In this document: positions 50,690 through 60,779 of the stretch, one piece after another
How positions within the stretch are numbered: position 1 is the stretch's first letter
How the letters are laid out: every line of letters starts with the position of its first letter
Translations under genes and position numbers: made by a program
From: Pontederia crassipes
Lineage: Eukaryota > Streptophyta > Magnoliopsida > Commelinales > Pontederiaceae
NCBI GenBank assembly: GCA_030549335.1
Contig: CM060192.1
Location: 24,308,157 to 24,372,156 of the forward strand
Direction: 5' to 3'
Length of the DNA stretch: 64,000 nucleotides
Notes under the pieces: model-generated
What the model was told of the DNA's origin: nothing
What the model saw: only the letters and a program-made list of their open reading frames with translations
Database searches by the model: none

Positions 50690-51600
50690 TCGTCGAGCTC
50701 GCCACACATCATTTGACGCATCATTTTCTTCACCTTTTTCTTTTGAGCTAATGCCATGCGTCGCTCACGTTCTTCAAACTCTTGTTTGAGTTCCTACGTA
50801 ACCTCCTGTCTAATCTCCTGTCGGACATTGGATAAATGTTGTTCCCACGCATTGTCAAACATTTGTTACATATCTTGACTCGGAGAACCGGATATCGATT
50901 TACGGTTATATCTAATATCTGCACTACTAACAGATGATCCGAAATCATAAATGCGACCCTTCTTGACGCCGACGTGGTCTGTCCAAAATTGTCGAGGGGT
51001 CAGCGGTGTGGTCCCTTCCAGCGTGGCTTGCAAATATGCTCGGCTTCTCTTGTTTTGTAACCCTTCCGAAATTTAGAAAAAATACATGAACTATTTTGAC
51101 ATAGCGATTTACTATCTTATGTTATGAACTATTTTCTTACCCATGTCTTCTGAGCAAACGATGAAATCCATTTTTTTTTCTGATGGGTTCTGAGAAATAT
51201 TTCACCGTGAGTAGGTGCTCTACCCGTCTCATTCTCCTACAGTTAAAAATTTAAAATAAAGTATACTATTTTTTAAAATATAATAATTTATTCAAAAACT
51301 TTACCATTCTTTTTCGCAACCATGCTCGTGGATATACATCCACCCACATGCATGCACGTTTCCTGATCGGACTCTCGATATGTTTTTGCTTTTTCGCATT
51401 TAAATTTGTACTCCTCAGTAGACCACTTCTCTAACAATTCGACCCAAACAGCCTCAGGGATGCAATTGGGGCGTTCTCATGCACCTCGTGCTTCCGAAAA
51501 GCATCGAGGACAATCTCTTGAAACATCGAGAATTAAAAGCCTTTCACATTTGCTCCATATGCTCAGGATCCCACCACACATCAGCCTTCATGTACATAAA
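50690..51600 (-). pseudogene. CACTA second ORF (Transposase_24-like), broken
   Basis: On the minus strand 50690-51060 encodes LTPRQFWTDHVGVKKGRIYDFGS followed by a Glu/Arg/Lys-rich coiled-coil-like tail ending DDDD; the motif 'GvkkGRiyDfGS' is the conserved core of plant PttA/En/Spm proteins. At about 51180-51240 it reads ETGRAPTHGEIFLRTHQ, the preceding block of the same family. Intron-like breaks and stops separate them (for example V-T-stop near 50800). The protein binds DNA and assists CACTA transposition. Confidence 0.7.
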
Positions 51601-51627
51601 AATAATTGAATTAGTATGAAAATAAAT

Positions 51628-51942
51628 TTAAATGACCCAAATTGAGTTCCGAGGATACCTGAAATTCTTTAAAATAACATTTGTCTTGTTAGTCACTCTA
51701 TATTGTTCGACCCCACAAAATTTGCATTCATTGAAATTGACGTCATCACCATAATATAACATACAACCATTGCGACAACAATCTATTTTAGTTGAACAGA
51801 GACCAAGTTTAGAAATAAGTCTTTTTGTCCTATAATAATTTTCAGGAATGTGAGCCACGGACAGTGTGACCTCTTTTAAAATATATATAAATGCATCAAA
51901 ACATACTTGTGAAATATTGTGATATGCTTTCAGATACAACAT
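51628..51942 (-). pseudogene. CACTA transposase N-terminal fragment (Tnp2-like)
   Basis: The 104-residue frame has YHNISQVCFDAFI, then IPENYYRTKRLISKLGL, then KIDCCRNGCMLYYGDDVNF and CKFCGVEQY. These are the conserved opening blocks of the transposase_21/Tnp2 family, with the KIDCC..GCMLYY and C-x2-C features. The catalytic domain that should follow is absent, so no active enzyme can be made. Confidence 0.85.
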
Positions 51943-52208
51943 TCTAACAGCAAGTGATAGTTCAAAATACTTTCACACCCAGGCTATAAAGGTTGGATCG
52001 AAGCTTTTAGCAACTCAAAGAAACAAGTTGCTTATGAATCTGGTATCTCTTCATCCTATTCAAATCTTATATTACCATATTCAGTTGTAGCAGCGTCATA
52101 AACTAATTGTTCGTATCGCAAAGTAAATCCTTCATGAAGATCGACAGAATGAAATTCATGATTTGGCACGCTTGTTGATGGTGCTCCTTCACTTAAATCA
52201 TCCCATTG

Positions 52209-52448
52209 TCAATAATTTGATTTAAACCCCTTTCTATACAAATGAATCTTAATTGTCTCTAACGTATGCAACTTTGTGCTATAACATTTCAAACAATGAC
52301 ACCTAATTGTTCCTTCCCGTCGAAATCGCAAAGATTGACAAGCAACACTAGTGTAATATTCAATGTCATCTATGAATTCTTGTGCCAAACCTCTACGATC
52401 GCAATTATTTCTATTGTACATCCATCGGCGATCATTCATTAGGGACAT
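52209..52448 (-). pseudogene. CACTA Transpos_assoc domain fragment
   Basis: The frame reads RRWMYNRNNCDRRGLAQEFI, then a Cys/His part IRCHCLKCYSTKL and HLYRKGF. This is the transposase-associated domain at the N-terminus of plant CACTA transposases ('W.Y.r...eF..Gv..Fi..A' and 'CPC..C'). It lies upstream of the Tnp2 fragment in the element's sense, as expected. Confidence 0.8.
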
Positions 52449-53859
52449 AATCTCTGCATCATTTGTAGGTTAGACTAATTAATTTTTATAATATTGGAAT
52501 AAGAGGCATATCATTATTTAATCTTTTCACTACACAAATCTTTTAATATGGAGACACGAAGAAGGAGGATTCAGGTGTAAATAAATTTGAATACACAATT
52601 GCTACAAATCTTTTAAAGTTCTAAACATGTATTTTGGATGGAGTAATAAAATTGAACATATTAAATATCATTAAGAAATGTTCTAAATAAAATATCAAAC
52701 AAACATCATACCCAAAAAGTAATCATATTTGCATTCTAAAATGAGACATTAATACTAATTAAAGAAAACTAAAATAGAGAATCTAAAACTATTTCATAAA
52801 TATTACAATAAATAGAAATCATATTTGCGCATCAAATTATAGAAATAATAATGACATAAAAATAAATAACTTACATCTTTTTGAATAACAAAGACAATAA
52901 AAGAATTCCAATAACCTACATATAAATGGAACATAAGACAAAAAAAATAATCTTCACACTTATATAACAATCAATTAGCATTCTTATGCTTTTGAAGCCG
53001 TCGAAAGGGGAAACCTCAAATTGCTTATCAAACGAGAAAACAAAGTACTGTACGTCAAAGGCAAGCGCATCAACATACATGAAAAAAATAAACTATAGAT
53101 GCGACCGTCGTGCCCCGCCGAAGTCGGATCTAGACGTCGCACCCTAAAATGGCTGACGCATCCCGATCTGGCCATTGAAAGTGGCCGCCGCGGCCACGAA
53201 CAACTGCCATATCTGGCCACCGCAAGTGGCCGCCCGGCCACGAACGTCCGTCTGATCTGGCTGTCGCAAATGGTTGTCGCAGCTACGAACGGCCGCCGCG
53301 TCCGGATCTGGATGCCACGGTCGGCCCTGGCCGGCACGTTCGCAAGACGGATCTGGTCTCCGCCGGCCGGATTCAGCCACCGCAGTCATGAACGGCCGGA
53401 TCTGAACGTCGCGGTCGGCCAAAAGTGGCCGCCGCGTCCGCGAGTGCCCGAAAGTGGTCGCCGCAGCCGCAAGCAGCCGGATTCGACCGTTGCGGCCATG
53501 CCGGATATGGCCAGATTGAATGCTGGCTTGGGGAAGGGAGAAGGGGAGCGCGTGGAGGACCGAGATGAAGGGGGTGGTCAAACGTACCCGCACAAGTCAT
53601 TGAGATGGGCCGGCGGTAGATCCGTACAATTGTAGAGCGATGCAGTTGCAACGGCAGCAGAATGGGGATGCCTGATTGCAGTGCGGGGCCGGATCGGAAG
53701 TCGCCAGCGGAGAGAAGCAACGGCGGCGGCAGAGTGAAACGACAGTAGTGGCAGAGCGAAACGGCAGCGACGACACAGGACAATTTTCGCAGGGGAAGCA
53801 AACCGATGATGAGACGGAAGGGTCGGCTACTTATGGAGGAGTTTCGTCAATTTTTGACG

Positions 53860-54548
53860 GTTTGAACCATCAAAGAATAAATAAATAATATAAAATATCA
53901 ATTCAAATTTCGACGGCCAAAACTGCCAAAAATTTTTGACAATTCAGTGAACCGTCGAAAGTTTCGATGGCTCTAACTGTCAAAACATATATATATATAT
54001 ATATCAACAAGTATATTACTGTTAGATTATAATATAGTATATGTTAGTTTTCGACGGTCAAAATCGTCGAAACAAAAATAAATAATACAGAATATGAATT
54101 CAAATTTAGACGGTTCTATTCGTTGAAAGTTTCAACAGTTCTCTAAACCCTCGCAACTTTCGACGGCCCAAACCGTCGGTACATAAAAATAATTATATTA
54201 ATAAGTAATATTACCGTTACATATATAAATTATATATAAGTAATATTCTGACGGTTGGAACTGCCTGAAGTTTCGACGGGTAAGGAACCGTCGAAAATTT
54301 GGATGGTCTGAGTCGTCGAAACATGCCATGGAAAACTAATTGCCCTCATCGACTTTGTTCAATGATTACGAGCATCTAAACTTTTGATGAAAAATTTCGA
54401 CGGTTTGTAATCTGCCGTAACTTAAGACGGCCGAAACTGTCGAAAACCTGTCCATCTATAATTATGGGTATCTAAACCCGTCAAAAAAATTTAGTAGTTT
54501 AGACGGAATGTCGCCCGTCGAAAATGACCCGTCGAATAACGTGCTTTT
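53860..54548. repeat. CACTA subterminal repeats, right
   Basis: Repeated 'TTTCGACGG', 'CCGTCGAAA' and relatives in both orientations over about 690 bp, plus (TA)n at 53988-54003. Confidence 0.8.
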
Positions 54549-54561
54549 TCTTGTAGTGATT

Positions 54562-55003
54562 TGTGTATCAAATGTTAATATCATGATTAAATATTCACAT
54601 ATTATATATTGTCTCTTTGTATTACATTAAATTTTTTATATATAATAACACATAATGCATCCTCAATCAATGTGTTAATGAAATACAAGTTGACCTTTAT
54701 ATGCCATTATATTTTTAATCATAAAAAATTAATAATATATAAATCATCTTTGTATGTATTAAACATAAATGGGGTGCTTTTCTTATGAGGTATGTTATAT
54801 AATTTTAGGTACTCTATTCATTTATACATGTCTACTTCTATTCACTTCCTAACTAACTATGTTTTATCATGTTATTTTCCTAATAATGCCTCAGATTTGG
54901 TGAACGTGACGCGCGGCCAAGCAAGGAGTCCAAGTCGGGGATGTACTAGAGTTGGTACCAATACAATCGGGGGGGGGGGGGTTATAAATATGATATATTA
55001 ATA
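54562..55003. other. AT-rich spacer with a 13-G run
   Basis: No gene. G13 at 54969-54981 lies about 30 bp left of the next element. Confidence 0.5.
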
Positions 55004-55012
55004 TTAATTATA

Positions 55013-55893
55013 GGATTTAATGGGGTCCTCCCCGCTTAAGGGGGAGGAACCCCTTCCCCCATCCCTGCCCGTCGGATGGAGATCCGACGGACACGATTTT
55101 ATCTTCGCAGTTCAGATTCATTTTCTGATTTTTTTTTCAATTGTTTTTGCTCGGCGACGATCGTCCGGTCCGCACATCCCTCATGATGATCGGCAAATGT
55201 CGACAAAACTCCTCGCGGCGATGACCTAATGGCGATGGCAGCATCCTAGCTCATGGCAGTGGCGGCGGCGTCCTAGCTCGCGGGCGGCAAGAGGCAATGG
55301 GCAGCAGCAATCTCGCGTCTCGGTCGAAGATCGTCGCGAGGGAGAGGCCGATCGGCGGCGGTGCAGTCCGATCGTCGTGAGAGATGAAGTGTGGCGGCGG
55401 TGCGGGCTGATCGTCGTGAGAGATGACGCGTGACGGTGAGCGATCGTTGTCATGAGAGGCCGATCACGGCGAGGGAGGCCGATCGGTGGCGTGGGAGGCC
55501 GATCGGCGGCGAGGGAGGACCCCCTTACCATTGTTGCCCACTGCCGATGTCGTCACCACTGATACGCTGCCGCCGCTGCTCATCACCTGCCCGCTGCTCG
55601 CCGCCGACACCACTCGTCGCCGCTGCTCGTCTCCCGCCGGCTGTTACTGCCAATGCTTGTTGATGACGCCACTGCTGCTGCCGACGTTGCTACCGCCCGC
55701 CTCGCTACCAACGCAGCTGCCTCTGCTCGCCGCCGTCGGTTCACCGCTGCTCCCCCTCTTCGATTTTTTCCCACGCCGAACCGCGTCTTTTTTCATCATG
55801 AAAGCAAACCGGCCCGTTGAACCGGAAAAGAAATCATGCCTGTCGGATGCAGGGATGGGGGCAAGGTATAGGGGGGAGGACCCCATTAAATCC
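55013..55893. mobile_element. Non-autonomous Mutator-like element (881 bp, GC-rich)
   Basis: The termini GGATTTAATGGGGTCCTCCCC (left) and the inverse of GGATTTAATGGGGTCCTCCCCC (right) are inverted repeats; similarity continues as '..CCCCCATCCCTGC' to about 70 bp. A perfect 9-bp target duplication, TTAATTATA, occurs at 55004-55012 and 55894-55902, as for Mutator-like elements. The core is GC-rich with repeated 'gatcgtcgtgagagatga' and 'gaggccgatcggcggcgag' phrases. No transposase or captured host gene is recognisable; the overlapping open frames at 55020-55911 are due to GC content. Confidence 0.9.
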
Positions 55894-55898
55894 TTAAT

Positions 55899-56120
55899 TA
55901 TATGCAACTAACTAATTAGAAGTTCTATTATTTCTCCGATATTCTATAATTATTTGCTTTTCTCATCCATAGGAGGAGGTAATGGATTTAAAGGACATAC
56001 CATTTTTTTTATAATTGATTATATGCAACTAATTAATTAGAAGTTTTGTTTATTTCTTCTTTACATTTTCCTCTCTCCTACACATTCTCTTATCCATAGG
56101 TGGTAACTATTTTGAAGAGA
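55899..56120 (+). repeat. Imperfect direct duplication of about 120 bp
   Basis: 'attatatgcaactaa.taatt' plus 'agaagtt', then '..tctc.tatccataggaggagg', recurs with changes starting near 55899 and 56020. Confidence 0.65.
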
Positions 56121-56790
56121 AGAAAATATTTCACATTTTATTTCATGTAAAAAGAAATAGGATCAATCACAGTTCTATGGTTAAGTTTGAAAGGGAAAAC
56201 GTTCTATTAGTATAATCTCTAGTTATTTATTCTTAATTGTTATACTTCTTCTAATATCATAAAATAAAAAATAACTTCATAAGTTAATAAGGACTTAGCA
56301 TTACTATTAAATTCGATAGAAATATTTTATTTATAGTTTTTATTGATATATATACCCTACACACGAAATTTACCATAGTGTATTTATTTAGTAATTAATA
56401 TTTATCTCAGTTTTTAAAATTTTTTATGTACATCTATGCAATCATGGATACATGCAGGGTGCATGGTATATGGTGAGACCAATAGTTATCGTGAGTTTGT
56501 TGTTCATATTATTAATTATTTTTAAAATCAAATGACACTATTTTATTCTTTATTTATACAACACATTCTAAATAACATTTGACAATAAATTTAATTCTTA
56601 ATATTCAATATATTAAAAATTGTTTCAACCTATTTTTTTAATGACTAATATACATATTTATTATATAAAAGACATTACATATTATGAACAATTTTATTTA
56701 AATTGTTTTTAATGCGGATTGAGTTAAGCAGTTGAAAAGAAAAGACCTATAAAAGAAAACGTTGCAGATTCCGCCACGGCACTACGCCGC
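56121..56790. other. AT-rich spacer upstream of PAM18
   Basis: Nothing recognisable apart from AT-rich tracts. Confidence 0.5.
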
Positions 56791-56796
56791 TTCTAC

Positions 56797-56870
56797 GTTC
56801 TAGAACTTTTCTTCTTTTATTTTATTTTTTTCTTGAGCTGCAAGACACCGACCCAAACTCCCTATAAATA
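56797..56870 (+). promoter_or_regulatory. PAM18 core promoter with heat-shock-element-like motif and TATA box
   Basis: TTCTAGAACTTTT at 56798-56810 has alternating TTC, GAA and near-TTC blocks, the spacing of a heat shock element. TATAAATA follows at 56863-56870. Transcription would start near 56895. Function is inferred from motif and position only. Confidence 0.5.
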
Positions 56871-57186
56871 TTATATTCGTCTCCGCCCTTCAAATTCGTT
56901 ACGCAATCTTTTCAAAACATCGTTCCGTAATTTTAGCGCGTTTCAGGAGAATCAACTCGGAGTTTCGTCCATCAGGTCGGAAACTTCTCTCTTTTTCCAT
57001 CTCTCTAATTCTTCCCTTCTTCCCTTGCCCATCGTTGCTTCTCTTTTCCCAGATATATCAATGCAGTTGGTTCCCTAAGGAATCCTTTTGCAATTTGATG
57101 ACAACCTCTGATTCACGTACTGTTTTATTCTTAAATCTGTGCAGCTGAGGGTTGGATCAGCGGGCTAGTACACCGAGCAATTCTGT

Positions 57187-58212
57187 ATGGTAAGCGCCTA
57201 ATATCACTTTGTTTCATCCCGATTCCCTGAGATGTTATACTCCATGAGCATGTCGTCGATGGCGGTAAGGGATGCCTTGTAGTCTTGTTGCATTATGTTT
57301 ATTAGGAGTACCTTTTTAAGGTCCTGGCATCTAATTAGAAACATTTTTTTTTTGGTTAAATTACAAGAAGACTTGGATGTCCATGAAAGGACGACAGTTA
57401 AATTGCAGGTCTACAGTACTTATTCTATCAACAACAAGAAAGAAAGGAAAATCTAGTATTTGTTCATGTTAGTTGCTTATCTTTTGATGAACTACGTCCA
57501 TGTTAAACGTAGGTTATGCATAATTTATTTTCAGAAGACAGCACTCGGCCATCTTTTATTGTAGTCTGCTTATTGACAATTTCAGCAGTTTTATCTGCAT
57601 TGTCTTTGATGAGTTTATACATGTTAAATTGCTATTTCTTGTTTTCTATCGTAGGGCCGTAGGCTGTTCTTGCTTGTTTATTTAGGATGTTTAGAATTGC
57701 AATCTGTAGGGAAAAGTTCATAAGACACTGCAATTGTTACCCTAAAAGAGGTATGGAGTTTGATCACGTACTTTTGTTCTACTGCATCAGACGACGCCAT
57801 TGGTTGCAGGCCTCTCGGTGGCCGCAGCTGCAATGGGAAGCAGATACCTGATTCAGGCATGGCAAGCTTTCAAAGCTCGCCCTGTTGTTCCTCGGATGCG
57901 AAGGTTCTACCCCGGTGGTTTCGAGCGGGAGATGACACCCAGAAAGGCTGCGTTAATCCTTGGTGTCAGGTACAAATGGAAAATTCCATTAATCCTAAGC
58001 GATTAGGTTCAGTTGAACTTACAACTTCGATCTTTGTTTTCCATTGCAACAGACAGCGTGCCACGGCAGAGATGATAAAAGAAGCTCACAAGAGGGTGAT
58101 GATTGCAAACCATCCCGACAGAGGAGGGAGTCATTTCCTCGCTTCAAAATCAACGAGGCAAAGGACAGATTACTTGGTAAACACGGAGGCGGTTCGTCCG
58201 TCTTTTAGTTGA
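57187..58212 (+). CDS. TIM14: PAM18/TIM14-like mitochondrial import J-protein; probable 1-bp frameshift near its C-terminus
   Basis: Coding exons are 57187-57189 (only ATG), 57791-57969 and 58053-58212, with GT-AG borders. A non-coding first exon (about 56895-56974) and a second leader exon from 57145 are inferred. The protein starts MTTPLVAGLSVAAAAMGSRY, a short transmembrane segment, then QAWQAFKARP, FYPGGFEREMTPRKAALILGV and a J domain with HPD at residues 81-83 (ANHPDRGGSHFLASK). PAM18 stimulates mtHsp70 at the TIM23 import motor. After residue 93 the frame as given reads STRQRTDYLVNTEAVRPSFS. The +1 frame instead gives INEAKDRLLGKHGGGSSVF and a stop at 58206-58208, the expected family ending. 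One A appears lost from the run at 58147-58149. This is either a sequencing/assembly error or a real mutation. Encoded length is 113 aa, about 112 expected. Confidence 0.85.
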
Positions 58213-58967
58213 GAAATCAGTAATCCGAGTGCCATCTCGGGACAGGAATTGATGTGTCGAGTATTATTTTTGAGGTCGATGATTCATATTGTTTTCTTTC
58301 TTACGAAACAATGTCGGGAATTTTTTTTTCTTTGTTACAGTAGGCCTTGTGGAAAAGGGCATAACGTCTTTGGACTTGTGTAATCAAGCTGCGAAATGAT
58401 GTTGCTGTCTACTCGGTAAAGAGAAATTAAAACAAAGGTTATGACATACCATATCAGTGTCTTTCTTCCATTGCGAAAAGTAAATCTTTCGAGTTGAACA
58501 AAAGTCACAAGAAGCAGACAAGTTTTGGTTCCGACAAAGCACAGATTATTCATTACGGTGCACGGGGGAGGGGCACAAATATCTGAGCGATTGAAGTGTG
58601 ATTGCTTTTTTTTTTTATGTAAATTGCGTGATCCTTGCTAACTAAGTGATTTGTCCCCCGGTAGATGAAGATAAATTACAATACAATAAATTTGTAAGAA
58701 TTTGAAATCTCCAAATGTGTCGCTTTTGTTCTGTCTTATTTTATGGATCCCTCAGCTTCAACGTCGACACCAAAGCCCATCCAGGTGATCCTTGAATAAC
58801 TGCTACGCTTCAGGTAAGCCTGATTGGTGCATCAGGACATAACCCGAGGTGTGTAACTGGTTATGAAGGGCCACATTTGTGCAGCCACCTCCATCAGTAA
58901 TTTTTAACCCTCGCGAACAGCCCAATTCTGAGCCTGGTCACAAGCTCACCCACCAAAATAAGCAAGA
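58213..58967. other. Convergent 3' ends of PAM18 and the PPR gene
   Basis: About 755 bp shared by the 3' UTRs of two genes transcribed toward each other. No further gene; the minus-strand frame at 58335-58553 has no signature. Confidence 0.6.
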
Positions 58968-60689
58968 TTAGCATGGGAACGACGGCTGTTGCTCTTTCAG
59001 TATCCTTGGGGCATGAGGTGAATCAGTTAATACATGAGGTGGGTTCGTTCCTTCTTCAATGAAACTCCATCCTGTCTCCTTCCTGGCTCCCTTGTCTTCC
59101 ATGGTAGTTCTGATAGCTCCCGCATCTTCGTATCGGCCGGTTGTAGCATACATGTCTGCCATGAGTACATATCGACCTCCATCGTGTGGTTCCAAGGCAA
59201 TTAAATGCTTTCCGACGCGCTCCCCGACCACGACATTCTTATGCATTCGGCACGATGACATTAGTGCGCCCCATTGAGCGGCATGCGGCTCCATGGGCAT
59301 TTTGAGCAACACCTCCTCAGCCTCTTCTACCATCCCAGCTCGGCCTAACAGATCAGCCAGACACCCATAGTGATCTCTCTGAGGCTCAACATCATACTCC
59401 TTCATGGATTCAAATATCCGCTTCCCTTCGTCGACCATCCCGACATGAGTGCATGCAGACATGGCTGCAATAAAAGTTGACTTGTTCGGTTTGATTCCCT
59501 TCGACTTCATTATTTCAAACATATCGAGCGCACGCGTCCCGTGCCCGTGCATCGCAAGCCCGCCTATCATAGCATTCCAGAGGACAACATCCCCATTGCG
59601 GATACTATCAAACACTTGGAGAGCTTCGCCTATACAACCACATTTGGAGTACATGTCCACCAGAGCGGTGTCAAGAACTATGTTCCCGCTCTTCCTCATC
59701 CCCTGCATATCTATGTAGGAATGTATCCTCCTCCCACGATCGAGCATGCCCGACAGAGCACAAGCTTTCAGAACACTCACCAATGTCACAGCGTCGGGCT
59801 TTATCCTTTCATCTTTCATCTCATCGAACAACCTCAACGCCGTGGCGTAGTTTTCACTCCTGACATACCCATCGATCATGGCACTCCAGGAAACCAAGTT
59901 TCTCTCGGACATTCTATCGAACAGTGTCCTGGCGTCATCGATGCTACCCTTCTTCCCGTACGCCGAGATCAAAGTATTCCAAGACACGGTATCCAAGAGC
60001 GAGCTCCTATCGAACAGCTGCCGCGCCTCCTCCACCAAGTCCATCGTACAGTACATTCTCATCAGGGAGTTGTTGACCACGACGAATCCCTCGGCGCCGC
60101 ACTTGGTCAACTGGCCGTGAATTTTAAGTCCGTGTCTCAGCAGACTCCCGCCGTTGCCGACGCCGACGATGCAAGATCTGACGAGGAGCGCGAAGGTGTG
60201 CGCGTTCGGTGGCGCGAGTCGCGCTCGCATTCTGAAGTAGAAGGCGACCGCCGACGCCGGGGAGCCGCGGTCGGCGTGGGCGGCGATCATGGCGTTCCAA
60301 GTGTAGACGTCGGGCGAAGAGAACGAGGCGAAAACGGATTCGGCGTAGCGGAGGTCATGGGCGGAGGCGGCGTTTGGAGGCGGGCAGAGGAAGAACTGGA
60401 CGATGCGGCTGGCGGCGAAGACGTCGCGGATGAGGCCGGAGACGACGGCGTGGGCATGCAGGGGTCTGAGGACGACGCGGCCCTTGGTTCGCGAGGCGGA
60501 AGCAGCAACTGCTTGTACAAGGGGGAGGACGGGGTGGTCTGCTATCAACCTGGGAATGATGGACGTAGCAAGAGGGACGACGTTGAGGTCGGACGAGAAC
60601 GAGCGCAGCCTCTGCATAACGCTGGACCTTTCCTGGGGTAACAAGTGGTCATTTGGATTATTACTTTGTAAGTCAGGTGGCGCCTTCAT
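58968..60689 (-). CDS. Pentatricopeptide repeat protein, PLS class with E domain, 573 aa, intronless
   Basis: An uninterrupted 573-codon frame on the minus strand. From about residue 120 it is a chain of PPR motifs: DVYTWNAMIAAHADRG, DTVSWNTLISAYGKKGSIDD, NLVSWSAMIDGYVRSENY, and DVVLWNAMIGGLAMHG, alternating P, L and S types, with VDMYSKCG typical of S motifs. The C-terminus has the E region (HYGCLADLLGRAGMVEEAEE, AAQWGALMSSCRMHKN, YVLMADMYATTGRYEDA, KETGWSFIE) and then stops without a DYW deaminase. Such proteins bind organellar RNA and usually direct C-to-U editing, recruiting a deaminase in trans; the target cannot be read. The first 50 residues, rich in Ser/Arg/Leu, could be an organelle-targeting peptide. 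A start at Met25 (MQRLRSFSS) is also possible. The 5' half is markedly GC-rich. Confidence 0.93.
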   Translation of the reverse strand: MKAPPDLQSNNPNDHLLPQERSSVMQRLRSFSSDLNVVPLATSIIPRLIADHPVLPLVQAVAASASRTKGRVVLRPLHAHAVVSGLIRDVFAASRIVQFFLCPPPNAASAHDLRYAESVFASFSSPDVYTWNAMIAAHADRGSPASAVAFYFRMRARLAPPNAHTFALLVRSCIVGVGNGGSLLRHGLKIHGQLTKCGAEGFVVVNNSLMRMYCTMDLVEEARQLFDRSSLLDTVSWNTLISAYGKKGSIDDARTLFDRMSERNLVSWSAMIDGYVRSENYATALRLFDEMKDERIKPDAVTLVSVLKACALSGMLDRGRRIHSYIDMQGMRKSGNIVLDTALVDMYSKCGCIGEALQVFDSIRNGDVVLWNAMIGGLAMHGHGTRALDMFEIMKSKGIKPNKSTFIAAMSACTHVGMVDEGKRIFESMKEYDVEPQRDHYGCLADLLGRAGMVEEAEEVLLKMPMEPHAAQWGALMSSCRMHKNVVVGERVGKHLIALEPHDGGRYVLMADMYATTGRYEDAGAIRTTMEDKGARKETGWSFIEEGTNPPHVLTDSPHAPRILKEQQPSFPC

Positions 60690-60779
60690 TTATTTGTTAT
60701 TATGCTTTTTGCAATGGCCGGATGAATATTACAAAAATAATATAGAATTAAGATATTATAATTTATAATAATTAATAAA

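Larger units (their letters stand above)
50181..54558 (-). mobile_element. CACTA (En/Spm) transposon, both ends intact, transposase deleted
   Basis: It begins CACTACAAGAAAAATCACG and ends CGTGCTTTTTCTTGTAGTG, inverted termini of about 19 bp, with a 3-bp target duplication ATT at 50178-50180 and 54559-54561. About 300 bp (left) and 700 bp (right) inside the ends carry many 'GACGGTTTGAGCCGTCGAAA'-like motifs. Minus-strand coding remnants are Transpos_assoc (52209-52448), the N-terminal part of the Tnp2-like transposase (51628-51942) and a Transposase_24-like second ORF (about 50690-51600). The catalytic DDE portion of the transposase is missing. A GC-rich segment at 53090-53860 has only chance frames. 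It could be mobilised in trans only. Confidence 0.9.

Noticed and set aside
53099-53801. Long overlapping frames on both strands (up to 178 codons) in the CACTA element
   Set aside because: GC-rich repetitive 'ggccgccgcgg' sequence opens several frames at once; no domain, and real CACTA coding remnants lie elsewhere.
55226-55911. Frames up to 141 codons in the 55-kb Mutator-like element
   Set aside because: Caused by GC-rich tandem phrases; no transposase or captured gene motif.
59541-60641. 366-codon open frame on the + strand opposite the PPR gene
   Set aside because: It is the antisense shadow of a GC-rich PPR frame; composition is Arg/Gly/Glu-rich low complexity and no family motif is seen.
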